Of a stretch of 64,000 bases of DNA, positions 23,847-37,200 are shown piece after piece. Location of the stretch: the NCBI GenBank assembly GCA_964035795.1, contig OZ038320.1, forward strand, positions 20,850,589 through 20,914,588, read 5' to 3'. The stretch is from Pterobdella sp. o SKG-2022. Its lineage: Eukaryota > Annelida > Clitellata > Hirudinida > Piscicolidae. The notes under the pieces are model-generated. The model did not search any database. It had not been told where the DNA came from and was given only the letters and a program-made list of their open reading frames with translations. Made by a program: the position numbers and the translations under genes. Position 1 is the first letter of the stretch. The number at the start of each line of letters is the position of its first letter.

Positions 23847-26800
23847 GTTTTATAAAGCTCTATCATATACTTGTATAAAGTTATTTGATTTTACATTAGA
23901 CTGAAAGAAAGATATAAAATATAACAACGATTATTTCATCATAAACTTAAACAGAAATACACGATAAACAATGCGGGAACGATCAAAGACCCTTTCTTGG
24001 AAACTAACCGTTTTGATGTCGGCTATGAGACTAAAAAATCAACCACCATCGTCTATTTATCCATTGAGAGTATGTTCGAAGTTTTATGAAAATTTTCAAA
24101 GTAAATTTTTGAAACAGTTTTCATAGAATTATTCTGGAAAAATTCTCAAAAAAGTGTATCTCTTTATCAAGTTTACAGCATTTTTGCATCGACATTTTAA
24201 AAAATTATCAGATCTTTTTGTATCTAAAAAATAAATGCTTACATTTACACTTAGTTTTCACCGAACATTTTGAGGTGCAGAGCGTAAAATTATGAACACA
24301 TTCATTGATATGTTGTGTAACAGTGACAATCTGTTGAAAATGTTGATTATGTTGATGTTGTTTATAATTTTGAAGTTGAAATTTCTGGCAATCGACTCTT
24401 TCAACCATTGTTGTTGAATTTTATTTTTTTAGTTCCATAATTTTCATTGTCTACATTGTTATTCTTAAAATTTAAGGTATTAATAACTATCATTAATACC
24501 ATTCGTTTCTAGATTTTTGAATGCCTTTTCTCTTCATACGTTCTGTGTGAGTTCGCAGTTTTCAAGTTTGAACTTAATTTTTTGAACAATTTTGCCTGGT
24601 CTTTTATTCATGTTTTCGCCGTTATTTTTTATATTCAAAATTTTTCTTTTACAGCATTTCATATTAATTTAAAAAAGCTTTGACAATGGTGATTCAAAAG
24701 TTATTCTATTAATTGTTTCAAAATATTGTTTATAAATCAATATCACATATACATATTTGATGAAAGCTCCGATTCCGGCATCAACCTAGCTTCTCTGAAT
24801 TTCAAACACTAACGAAAATAGGTTTATTTTTAAGCATTATCTTCTTTGTATTATGGTTTTCAACTTAACCAACTTTTTTGTTTCATAACGATTCTTTTTT
24901 ATGCTTTTTCAAGGACTCTGGCTTCAAGAAAACCCTTCTACTTGAATCATCTATAACAATTTTGTTTACTTAAGCAATGTCTTGTTTCATGAATTTTTCA
25001 GAGTTGACCGTCACAATTTTCCTTCATTGAGTAACTTTTCATGTTACTTCTAATCTCAACACTCCCAGTCTCCTCTATTTAACGATCTTATATATCTAGT
25101 CTCAAATCGTCAGCGTGTCTTTTCAAACTCTTTTAAAAGTCGTTTTACAACGATCTATGTGTTTATAAAAAATCTTTTATTTAATTTACGACTAAGACTT
25201 CATATCAAAATCTTCTCAAACACTTGAAATCTGTTCTTCTTAGAAGCCTCTATCTGTGATAATTTCATACCTAGCACAAGTGCCTTTGCCACAAACCAAG
25301 CTGCCAAACTGCGTGCTGTATGTAATGTAGGAATAATAAATGATCTGAAATTTTTAATGCAATGTTGTTTTAAGGTTTAAAAAACTAGATGGAACTTATA
25401 AAATATTGATTATAATGACCAACATTTTTTTTCTGTGATGAAGAGTTTTAATGTAGACGAAAGCATTTTTTGAAAAAGAAAAGATATCAAGATTTATCTC
25501 TGAAACTATTTAATCTCGACAATGAAGATTGATAGATAAACTTGAATAAAAGTATGTATAAACTATAAACTCGAAATTTCTAAAAATCTCGTCAAAATTC
25601 ATTTTAATATAAAAATCAAACTAATTAGTTGAAGCAAAAAATTTCAAGTGAATTAATAAATTTTACTTTGAAAACTCCAAGTAGTGTGTTATAAATGAGA
25701 AAAATCCTTAAAATATAGCATGAGTGGACACTGCAACGAGCTCAAAAATATAAGTAATCAAAAACCATGGTTTAAATTTACAAAATTTCTTTAACCATAC
25801 TTTATTAAATTATGGAAATACACACTCAAAAAATTTCTTCAACGACTAAGCATAAAAATTGTAAAATTTAAGTGAAATTTAAACTTTGCATACACTGTAC
25901 TGTATTTTAAAAATATTCACATAGCTTCCCTATCATCCCGCTCTATCCTAAATTAGTAGGCTGACGTGACTGACTAGTTTTCCAATCCCTGTGTCACTGA
26001 ATGCATATTTATTTATTATTGAAGGTTTCAAATTGAAATAGTGTTGGATTTATGCGGAACTTATCAACAACTTTTTAGCTTGCATTTTATCGTTTCTTCA
26101 GATGGCCAACAAGCAAGTGAGATAAGTGATCGTTATATTTTATCAAGTTGTACTGTTGTTTTTGATAATTTTTAGTCTTTTTTAAAAAAAAAATTAGAAA
26201 CTCGAAGAAAAATTTGAGCTGAAGGTTATCATGAAAGCTTGATTGTCCATGAAGTTGCTTATAAAGATTTTTGAAAGATCACTTTATGCTTCACAACTGA
26301 CAATACTCTGAGAAAAACTGTTGAAATGCCCCAATTAAAGCTTTCAAAATTTGCAGCTCTGCTGCTAAGATTTGATATCTCAATAGGGTTTTTTGTTATT
26401 GGATATGTGCTGAGCTTTAATGACTAGTTTGATTTTAAGTTAATTTGGTTTTAAGTTTAGTTATTTATCTAGTCATAATAATCACGCTGTCATTTCTTGC
26501 TCAATGAAAAATTTTGCAGTTTATTTATAGAGTTGGTTTTGTAAGATGAAACATTCAAAAAAAGTCTTTTTTTAGAGTTGCAGAATTAATTGATTCTCAA
26601 TTTTGTTTTCAATTGTAAATTAATTCAAATTTAGATTTTTTTACTAGATTTTTCTCTTTTTATTTTGAAAGTTCTGGTCATAGTAAATTTTTATTTTTTT
26701 GAATAAATAGCTAACGAAGTGCTCTATGTGCAACATCAAGCAGTAAAATAAAGAAAGTAAAGGCACCTTTATAAATAAATTCATGCAGTTTCATCGTGGT

Positions 26801-29800
26801 AGTTTCAAAATTTAATAAGATGATACTTAAGCTCAATTTTAAAATGAATTATTATTGGGTTTTGCAATATTAGCAGGCAAGTTGCCGCAAGTTACAACTC
26901 CACTAAATAATAAGAAGTTGATTGTTTTAGCAGATGCTTCACTTAACTCAAAGTTGTTTGGTTATTTCAATTAATATACTGAAAAAAAATTATGAAACAC
27001 TAAATTTCAAAAATAGCCAACATAATTGAAATTTGAAAGTTTCACCCGCCTCGTATAAATAAATTTCGCAAGATCAAAGACGTACAAAAACTTTGAAACA
27101 CGTTCTTTCAGCGAACGAGAAACATTATTTTTCTAATTTTCCGCTAATGTTGAAATAATTCAATTTTGTTGATGAAGTAAATGAAAAATTTATAATATAT
27201 TCCTAGAAATATTTAATTTGGTTTTTCAAAAGCCTGCCAAGACATACGTTCAAAATTTGGTCAAAATCTTTTTAATATTTCCGATAAGTAAGGTTTTGAA
27301 GTTGTTTATTTTCAAAAGTTAATCAGATGAAATGCTCAATAATTGACTTTCAAATTGATAATTTCTCAATAAAAACATATTTTTTAACTTTGTTCCATTT
27401 TACATTTTTCAACATTTTGTGGAAACTATTTTTACTAAACTATGCAACGGTTTTCACCTCAAGCGGAACTCAATAAATTATTTTTTGAAAAACTACACCA
27501 AATTTTTCCAACTATACAATTTCAATACATGAAAATTGTAAATGCTCTTAGTTCAGTCTTAAAAGCATTAAATAGTATCAAAAAATGGGAAATTTTTTAT
27601 GGTTTGTATAGCTTTGGTTGAGCTAAAATTAAATCTTTTGATCATATAAAAAGACTAAAATGCAACATAATGAAGTAATTATTTTAATTTCACCGAATAA
27701 GTATATTAATGAGTTCAATCTACGTTAGGAATGTCATGAATGAACGCAAAGCTTCATCAAAAAGTTAAAATGATTCATTGCCCCAATCAGGTTAAAGCCA
27801 TAATATGTTTTATAATCACTTTATCCACACCTTTTTCTCGTTTATGCTTTTTCTACAGAAAAGTAAATTTATTTCATAGAATCCTTTTTACGCATAATAC
27901 TTTTCACATCTAGTGCATCTTAAAACCTTTCTGCCTATGACAAAATGATGCTGCTCCATCCACAAAACTCATGCATGCTAGTAGTTATATGTTTTCTTAT
28001 TGTACAGACTTAGTGTGGTAGATCTCCAATACCAACTTAGACTAATGCATTGAATGATATCGTTGGTAATTCACTTAACAGTAATTAGAAACGTAAAATA
28101 TATTTATTTGTAGGATTTCGTTTATGGGTTTTCCTGGAATTTGGGCAATTTGAGCAGTTTAAAATTTATATTTTTTTAATACAGGTTGTTTTGAATTTGA
28201 ATAAACCTAGCTTTAAACAAACTATAAAAATTGAAAAAGTGAATGTTTAGAATTAATTCTTCATTAAAAATTCATTTAAATAATTTATAATCTGAATTTA
28301 ATTATAGCAATATTTTATGTCATAAATTAAAAACATTTTTACACTTATAAATCATAAAAATTTTTCCGGAAATCTTAATGATCAAAACACTAAATTTAAT
28401 TTGATAAAAATTTTTATTCTACTCGAATAAAATTGAAATTTATTTATAAATAATTTTAATTCAAAATGATATTTTTCATGTTTGAGTGTTCATAATTTAA
28501 AAAAAAAATGTAAATTTTGCATTATCTTGCACCCATGTCCCTAGTGCTAGAAAATAAAAGATTATTTGCATTCTTTCTTTTATCTTCATTTTCATTTTTG
28601 TTATCCCGTATATGGCTTTTATTAGTCAAAACTCCAGTCTTTTTAGCTCGAGTTGGTGTTATTTCTCATGAAACCTTGAAAAATGAAATAATTAACCAAA
28701 AACTAAATTTTGTTTTCAAAAAATTATTTAAATCTGATAAAATTACTTTTCAAAAAAGATTTTATTAACACAACAAAAATGATTGTATGTCCAGAGTGAG
28801 AATGATTAGCTTGTTCACCGCCCTGTAGTGCATTGAAGCATGATGATAACAACGAATTCGCAAATTATTTTTATTGCTATTTTATGTGTGTTTTAATTAA
28901 TTTTCTGTTTTACTGATTTTATATTAACTCAGTTATCAGTTTTTTAGTTTATTTCTCATTTAGAAGTTGTAATAGGTTTATTTTATTAAAAAAATTTTTT
29001 TCTCATTGAAATTTCAAGCATGTTTCACGAAAGTTTTCAAATTGCATGTAAATATTTCAATAGCTTTCTATTCCATTGTTGAAAAACTATTTGGGAAAAC
29101 CTTGTGAATAAATTGTGTTTCCAACAAGATCAGTCATCCTGAACACCTCCCATTTAGGCAAAATGTGTTGAAAATTTTATTGAAACTAAACATCTTGCAT
29201 AGAATTGTTGATATTCAGTCTTTGATTGGCGCTCAAAAATATCAATAGAATACTCTCAAAAAATTTTAATTTGAAAAAAATGATTTGGAAAATTTTTTAG
29301 TTTTGAGCTCCTTAAAGTTTGAACAAAATGAACTTTTTTTAAAAGATATTTTTTATTAAAATTTTCAATAAAAAAGATTACAAAACGGTTTTTCAAAATC
29401 ATAATTTTTTTGGACGTTCACCATATTATGAAAGTTGTTTTTTATGAAACTAATGACACCTAATATGTTTTTAAAAGGATATAATGTATAATGAAAATTT
29501 TTTCTTGGAAATGTTGGCAAACAACTCATTTCACTGCTAAATTGTTAATTTTTAAGGCAGTTTACTTGGATAATGGCTAAACGAAGCATGAAATTTGAAA
29601 AAATTTATTGAAATAAAACCAAAAAGGTTTTAAAACCAGGAAAAATAAATGTTTTTTAGAAATATGCCATATACAAATGCACCTTGAATTTATTGGCGTT
29701 AAATTTGCAATGAAGTTTCATAAAAAATAGTAAAATAGATATTTTAATTAAATTTTTTTAGATTCGAACGTAAATCAAAAACATTGATAGGACTGCAAAT

Positions 29801-32800
29801 GTTAAACTCTTGAATTATTCATGAATTGTGCACATCGTGTCTGAATTATTAAACATTAAAGTATAAATCCATATTCACCACTTTCGGTCTGCTTCAAATA
29901 AAATTAAAAATTTGAACACTTGAAAATATTTTTCATTGTTCATTCAATTTGAATATTTCCAAATAATTATTTGACAGTTCATTTTCAGGTTATTAAAAAG
30001 AATTGATTCATTAAACTCTATTTATTCCACTATTAATGGTAGTTGTGAGAATTCATAACGATTATCCGGAGACTTTGAATTGAAAAAAATTGATTGGTTT
30101 TCAAGCAATATAATCATTCCAAAATATTCAGACTATCCAAAATGCTCAAATCTAAAATATTTCCTATATAAAAACTGCAACTTTTATTTGTACAGCAGTT
30201 ATTTTTTGTCTTTGTTGACATCTTCTTCAACCTATCGCATAAATCAAATACAATGCATTAAGTGAATAAGAAAAGTGTTTATAGACATATCCAGAATGAC
30301 ATGGTTTCAAATCAAAGTGAAGACTTTGAAAAGTAACATTGATGCCTGGAAAATACATGAAAAATAGGATTGGTGAATGATAAAATATGAAGTTTTTGAT
30401 GAACTTTTTAAGAAAAATGCAGACATAGTTAGAAATTTTTTGTGAAAACGTTGATAGATTTTTGAATCTGTTGAATAAGAAACAAAATTCACGTTGATAT
30501 TAATAGTTCTTTTCATCAAAAGTTCTGTTTTAAACAAAAAAAGACATTATTTGAATTTCAACTGTAGTTTTTAGTTGAAAAAACTTTGATAAAAATTAAT
30601 GACGAGGAAATGCATAAGAAGCGCTTGAAGTTGGTGGCCAATGCCACTCATGTACACCAACAATATTAAAACATTCTCTGCATCAAATAAAGCTATTTTA
30701 CTATTTATTTTTATTTGAATTTGTTCTTCAACACTGATTATCATATTTTGTCTATGCTCGCTGTAGTAGACCCCTAACATCAACATCAAAAGGCATTCAA
30801 CATCAGAAAATGGTATATTCAAAAACCAGAGAAAACTTCTAATTAAAAATTTTGTGTTTTTAAAATTTCAAACCTAGTTTTAGCATTTTAAAAAGCTTGT
30901 TGAAAAATTTATTTTTCTGTTAGAGGTTTGTTTAAGATTAAGATTCAAAAACTTTTTCCAAGTTTTTTAATTTATAATATTTATAAAATTTAGTATTAGT
31001 AAACAAAGATAAAATTATAAATATTTGAATTCAAGTTCATTATATTTGAAATGAGCACGAAAACCTTCACTCGCTTTGTCTTGCATTCATCTTAACAAGA
31101 GCTTTCCATCGAAGTTTCACCTTACTTTTCAAATTTATTTTCTAAATGATTTTAAAATCATTTTTAATAATGAACTTTCAATAAAATAAATTAATTCATT
31201 ATTGAACATCAATTTTTAATTTCCAAAGACAATGTTATTTAATTGCGAAACCTATTTTAGTTTAATGTTTTTGCCCTATCTTAGGCCAGCTAGCCATGTA
31301 AGTTTATCTCACTTGATCTTCATTTTGCTAACTAGTTTAGCGCACAATATTTTCCAAATTTCAGAACTGAGATATCTTTATAAAAATTTGAAAAAATAAT
31401 ATATCTCATAATTATGACGACGACATGACAAGTTTCACAACATTCCAGTTAAGTTTGGATGGATATATCACAACTAACAACGAAAAATTTAATTAAAGTA
31501 TTAGCTCAAATACAATACGGCAAAACTATTTACAATGATTCTCAAACTTAAAAATTCACAAAAATTTTTGATTTACTGTGCAATTATCATCAGATGCTGA
31601 AAAAAAAACAGCAATCCTAATCAAAAAATTTTTTTTCAGAAATGAATTTGCATAAATAATTGTTTCCTATGGTCTCAAACTGAAGTTCTTGTGTTTTAAA
31701 CGTGATTTCACTTCAAAACCTTGCTTTATCTCACTCTGTATGGTTTTTCAAAACTTCATTGTCTTTATTCATATGATCAAATTTTCAAGCTTTGATTCTT
31801 TGCATTTAAATGAGTTGTTGTTTTTGTTTGGATTTGTTCAGTAATACTTATTTAATTAAACATGTATGTTTTAAAGTTGGAACTGAAGGAGCACTGAAAA
31901 CATGTCCAAGACATTAATTAATCCTTGTTGCTGTTCATAATATTTTGAGATTGTTTTAAAATATTCTATAAGAAGTGATGTTTTTTTTAAACTCAATTTT
32001 TCTTAAAGCTTTTTAAGTATAAAAAAATTACGATACATAGATTGACTTCTTAAAAGAAACAAATTCTTAAATTAGAAATCACTTTTTCATTGTATTAAAA
32101 CACGTAAAACATCAGAACTGATAGAAGAAGATTCTGGAAACTACACTTGTGAAATTCAAGGACCTGAGTCTGTGATTTTGGCCACACTCACACACACTCT
32201 ACACGTTTCAGGTGCTTCCCTTGATTCTGTTTAATATTTAATCAATATCTGTTTGTATGGAATGTGTGTTGAAATGTTATTAAAGAAACCTTTGTGCTTA
32301 TATTTATATCAAATCAATGGTTGATGTAAGCAAGAAGCGTAAAATCATCTTTCGAGGAATGTTTTGTTACGAAAAGTGTTGAAAAAACTTTTGAGTAGAC
32401 TTTGAAAAGGTCGAATAAAAGTTAAATGGTTGAACTTTCAAAGAGATAAATTTATATAAAGAAATTAAAAATTGAAATTCATTATCTGCAAATTTTCTTT
32501 TGAAAAAATAAATTTGAGACATTTTGTTTTTGTCATAAAGATTCTATAAAGTTTTAAAATGAAATAAAATTTTTCAAAAAACTGAGTCCAAACCCTTCAT
32601 CAATTACAAAGTAATTAGGGCGTTTGAAAAAAATTTTGTCTTGCTACATGTTTGAATCAAATTGAATCATATCTAACATGATAACATGAAGGCAATACTT
32701 TCACTTTAAAAATCCAAAAAGTTTCTAAATTGAAATGAGTTATTTGGATTTTTGCATCGCTAAATTGAATTCAGAAATTTTTTAAAATTACTCGAATTGA

Positions 32801-35800
32801 TTCACATTGTGTCGAAATGGAAACAACAAACATCGTACTGTTTATTATGCACTAAAAGCACAAAGCTAACTTGAAAACAACCTCTTTTTTTGAGCTAGTA
32901 TCAAATAAAACAATTAATTATCAAAATTATTTTATTCCGCTTATTGAGATACGTTTCCACTTTGAAAAATGAATACTCTTGGACAAAGAGTCAAGAAATT
33001 AACACTGTTGAAACATAATTTCAAAAGTAATTTATTCTTTTAAAAAACATTTCAAAAAATTGCTTTTTTTTAAAAAGTTCACAAAAATTGAAACTTTTTT
33101 GTCGAAATTGTAAAAGCTCACTGAAGTACGTAAGTTACTGAGACATAAAAAATCTCTTGTTTATTTTATAAAGTTTTTTTTCAAATTTTTAATTTGAAAT
33201 CAAAATATTCAAAAGATCGTCGTGAAGCATACTTAAAAAAAGACGCAAAGTTAAATCACAGAGCACATAGCCCTGTTAGGTCGAATGGAAAACTCATAAT
33301 TTTAATGTTTTACAAAGCCTTGCGGATTTCAAGAGACTAAATTCAAGCTCTACAATTTACTAATTCAATAGCTATTATTTACTCAGAGTAAAATGAAAAC
33401 TTTAGAATTGAAAATTTTTCACTATTTGATCCACATTTAAAATTATTAAAAAACATCTCAGTATGTGAAGATGTTGATGGATCGAAAAAGAGACGGGTTG
33501 AAGAGAATAATGAATTGGGAAGATTTGAAGAGGGATTTTAATGACAGCTATGATTCAGCACAAAAAGACCTTAATGGTCGTTTCTAAAAATCTTTTTTCA
33601 AAGCACCAATGTGTATTTAAGTAATCTTGCAGCTTTTTTAACTAAGTTATATTCGAAAAAGTTCAACATATCGGATTAGCATATTTATTGTTTTTTTTCT
33701 TCTAACTTAGTTAATGTCATCAGTTCTGAGGTTTTTCTCAAACAAAAATTTGAAATTTTTTCTTTATAGGTTTTTTCGAAAATTTCAAAGTTAATTCAAA
33801 TCTTTTTTCATTATAAAATTAAAAAAATGCTTGCTTATTTTTTTATTAGTCTGCGGCTATTCACTTGACTTTTAAATGTTTGAAAAAAAAAATTTCATTC
33901 GAAATATTTATACCCATCCTCAATATGTTTGAAAAAATTGCGTAACACAAGATTTGAAGAATTCTTTAAAGTTTGAACTGTGGCGCTTCGTTTCGAGCCA
34001 CTGAAACCTCCTTATGCATGCAGGGCAGAAAGCTTGAAGGAGGTTTATGTGAAGAGGCAAAAAAATTAAATTTTTTAATTTTATTCTTAAAATAAATTTT
34101 TTCACATTTTTTCAAAAATTTTCATTCTTCAATCGTTCGCTGAGTTATTAAAATAATATTCTCTTTGTATTTCTCTGTTCAAATTTCACAACTAAAACTC
34201 TTATTTCAAAAGCTTTTTTGAACATTTAAAGCACGTAAAAAGTATACAATTTTGATAAAGTTTGAAACAATTTAATTTTTATTTATTAGTGCACATCTTA
34301 TTGCAATTAAATGTCTTGCTAAAAGTTGTATATAAGAATTGAGTTGGAATGTTGTGTAGACCCACATTACATTTTAATGCTTTAGTTCACAGGGGGACTC
34401 TTAAAAATTGCTGATCTGAAAGTTTGAAAATAAAAATGAAATTGATTTCATCCAAAATTTATGTTTTTACTTGAAAAAAAATTTTTTGTTTAACATTCAA
34501 AATAAAATTTATAGAGTTCATTCAAAAAATATTTTCACAAGCTTAAAAATTTTATATAAATTATCAACTATATGGTTGTATTCATCTTCCCCAAATATAT
34601 TTCAAAAATTGCATAAGTTAAGCTTAAAAAAACAGGTTTATAACTTTGCAAAAATTAATGAAATGAAAATTTCCGTTCGATTTTTCTATTTTTGATCTTT
34701 TTGTTTGTTCTCAACCGAAATAAAATTTTTTAAACTTATAAAATAATGAAACTTTGCCTGAAGAATTTTTTAATCTGATGTTGAATTTTAAAATGACTCA
34801 GAGATTGATTGAATGAATGAAAATGAATAAAAGTGAAAAAGGTAATATATATTCATAAATCAATCGGAAAAGCCAAAAATGCTATCATAATTAAAAGAGC
34901 ATTTTATGCAAACTAGCAAAACGAAATATTGAAGAAAGAGTTGGAAAACAAATACTTAAAGATGGATGTTCACTCGAAGCATGAAAAATACAAAATAGGA
35001 TTGATTCCTTATAAAATGAAGTTTAAAAATGAATGATCTTCAAGCAATTTTAAAAGCGCTGTATTTAATGAAATAAAGTAGATTGATCAGTAATTTAACA
35101 AACGGGTTGATAAATGTGTAGTAAGTTGATTTGAAAAAGTAAAATGACTTTTCAGAAATAAGTAAGATAAGTGAAATAAAAATTTTGAAAAAAAAAATTA
35201 AGTTAATTTCATAAATGTTCTATCTTTAAGTTCAAATAAATTCTCAAAAAAAAGTTTCTTGAATTTATTGTAGCTTCAAATTTTTAAAAAAATTTGTGGA
35301 TGTGGAAAAGCTTGAATGGGTATAAACAACTTTGTGAAATCTCAAAAGGGTAAGTTGGAAACGTTAGGAGTGATGGAGACTGGTCAAAGGTTGTAATATA
35401 TATGTGAGATCTAGATTAACACGCACAACACCACTCAGTTTATTAACCTTTGTGCTTCAATTTTTCCTTTTTTTAACTCTCGGCAGTTCCAAAAAGGTTT
35501 TAAGTGGATTTACACTTGCAATAAACATAATAAGGAAACGGATATCGTAAAAAGAAACCTAAAAATTTAGATACATTTTGTTGGAAAATAACTTTAAAAA
35601 ATTTTTTTCGTTTCACAATTTTTCGTCAGTGTTTGCATTAGAATTTATGTTGAAAATAAAGTTTCGATCTTATTCAATTATTTATTTTATGTAAATTAAT
35701 ATATGACATGTTCTTAGCGGAGTTTGATGGTGGAGAAAATAAACTCTTTATGGATACCGAAAGCATCTATCAAACACTTTTTGTTTATAGACATTTACTT

Positions 35801-37200
35801 AGTACATTTAATTATCTTGCCGTGTTTCAAGTCCCGATTTTTCAATGTATTCATCTCTAGTGATAATTTTTCTATTTATTCAAAAAATTCTTTTTTTTAT
35901 AAATATATTATCAATCAGCTGAGGTGCAAGAAGTGAAAATTCAAGACTCGTATCGGGTTTCCATCACGTCGTCATCCTTCCCATCGCCATCCTTCCTCCA
36001 TTACGACCATAAACTCACCTTAAAAGAGTACCAACCGACTTCCGTCCACTGCACAGTGCTTGGAGGCAGTCCGCCACCTTCTTTACAAGTTTTCATAGAC
36101 ACTGATAACATCACTCATTTTTTCCAAGTTGTTTCCCATAGAGTTTCTTTTGCTTCAGGAAAACCTCCTTGGAGAAAACTCTTCTACGTGACTGAAATTC
36201 ATGCATCTAATGTGAAAGTAAGCTTCGAGAATGATGGCAATTACTTTAGATGCAGTGCCACTATGAACAATGAGCCCGTTTTGGAAGCAAAAGCTCACGT
36301 CGAAGTCCTTTGTTAGTTCTATAAATAGCTCTCAATTTTTTTTTTACGTAATTTTCATTTTTTTCAAATAAGTAAATTATATAAAACTTTAAATTAAGAT
36401 TCGAATTACCTTACTTTTCTAAAAATAAATTTTCTTCGAATTCAGACACTCCTAGAATATCGTGTCATTCGAAAGAAGCAAGAATGAATGATGTTGACGT
36501 ACCTTTATCATGTCACGTTACAGCCAAACCGCCCATCACCGCCTTAAAACTGAACTTTGATAATGATAATAACATCAGAAAACAAACTTATCACGACATA
36601 TACAATGGAATTTACGGAAAAAAACCTAAAAACCCCGTTGAGCTCTCCCTCAATGATCCCCTCACCACTATTTCAGCTTACATGTATGCCATTGTTAGCA
36701 AGGTTGTTATTGAAGATGTTTTAAAATAAGTGGTCTTAGTTTCAATGTTTACAATGTGGTTTCAGAATAAAATTTTTTGCTTATTAAGAGTTTGATAAAC
36801 AAGATTGATAATATTTCTATCAAGTTTTTAATTTGCTGAAAATTTCATTTATGATCAATTCATCAATCCTTCAATCTATCAAGCTAATTTCCTTATCTTT
36901 ATTGCATTTATTACTTTTTAACGGTGCGTTTTTAGGGCTATTCTCTTTGACTTTGTGGCAAAATTTTTTCTATAAAAAACATCGTTGAAGAATTTTTGGA
37001 AAGTTTTGGATTATTTTTTACCGAATGCTCTAAATTTTTTATAAGTTTGAAAACATTCAATTTTGATTTCCAGGTGAATTCCCATTCTTACGATGTACAA
37101 ATAATTTTCAAGAAAGTTTTGAAAAACCATTTCGGCCGATATGTACTGTGGGCGGAAAGCCCCGTAGACACAAAAAGACAGGATTTTTTCTTCAAAGAAA
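23707..37200 (+). CDS. Immunoglobulin-superfamily protein, six exons, both ends missing
   Basis: Six exons can be chained with matching phases: 23707-23846, 23955-24069, 32116-32211, 35919-36311, 36446-36702 and 37074-37200. Together they encode three Ig domains. Ig1 has LTC, IQW and DSGNYTC. Ig2 has VHC and NDGNYFRC, with no tryptophan at the usual place. Ig3 has LSC but ends GRYVLWAES, lacking the second cysteine. This is the architecture of cell-adhesion or receptor proteins acting outside the cell. The exon ending at 37200 is followed by a good donor (GTGAGT) in phase 1, so the gene continues. No signal peptide or membrane segment was found, so membrane anchoring versus secretion is open. 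I cannot name the family; nephrin-, lachesin- or sidestep-like proteins are possible. Confidence 0.85.
23955..24069 (+). CDS. Ig gene exon b: middle of Ig1
   Basis: Acceptor AAACAG, donor GAGA|GTATGT. The exon reads KYTINNAGTIKDPFLETN and then STTIVYLSIE, the E-strand of an Ig domain. It ends with one base (A), which joins AA from the next exon to give lysine. The following intron is about 8 kb, the longest in the gene. Confidence 0.85.
24070..32115 (+). other. 8-kb intron of the Ig gene
   Basis: This intron splits the Ig1 domain. I see no convincing nested gene. The region 30571-30880 is open on the minus strand, and part of it (30575-30670) is also open on the plus strand, but neither product matches a known family. 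The patch near 25260-25330 has higher GC without a clear exon. Confidence 0.6.
32116..32211 (+). CDS. Ig gene exon c: end of Ig1
   Basis: Acceptor CATCAG, donor TTTCAG|GTGCTT. The exon gives LIEEDSGNYTCEIQ, a textbook F-strand with the second Ig1 cysteine, then LATLTHTLHVS, the G-strand. It ends in phase 1; the G joins CT from the next exon to give alanine. Confidence 0.9.
32212..35918 (+). other. 3.7-kb intron between Ig1 and Ig2
   Basis: AT-rich intron at the domain border. The minus-strand frame at 33920-34105 and the plus-strand frame at 34471-34695 have no recognisable content. Confidence 0.6.
35919..36311 (+). CDS. Ig gene exon d: Ig2 domain
   Basis: The acceptor is ATCAATCAG; the donor is CTTT|GTTAGT. 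One exon carries the whole second Ig domain: SVHCTVLGGSPPPSLQVF, then HRVSFASGKPPWRKLFYV, then NDGNYFRCSAT with the paired cysteine, and EAKAHVEVL as the G strand. The higher GC and the splice phases leave little doubt that it is coding. Both introns flanking it are phase 1, the usual phase for shuffled Ig domains. Confidence 0.92.
36446..36702 (+). CDS. Ig gene exon e: first part of Ig3
   Basis: Acceptor GAATTCAG, donor AGCAAG|GTTGTT. The first codon is completed as tyrosine, giving VLYTPRIS across the junction, a common start of a C2/I-type domain. VPLSCHVTAKPPITALKL holds the B-strand cysteine. ISAYMYAIVSK closes the exon in phase 0. Confidence 0.88.
37074..37200 (+). CDS. Ig gene exon f: end of Ig3
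   Basis: Acceptor GATTTCCAG, donor GAAA|GTGAGT. The product VNSHSYDVQIIFKKVLKN and HFGRYVLWAESPVDTKRQ corresponds to strands E to G. The position that normally holds the second cysteine (Y-x-C) reads Y-V-L-W. The exon ends in phase 1, so at least one more exon follows. Confidence 0.85.
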
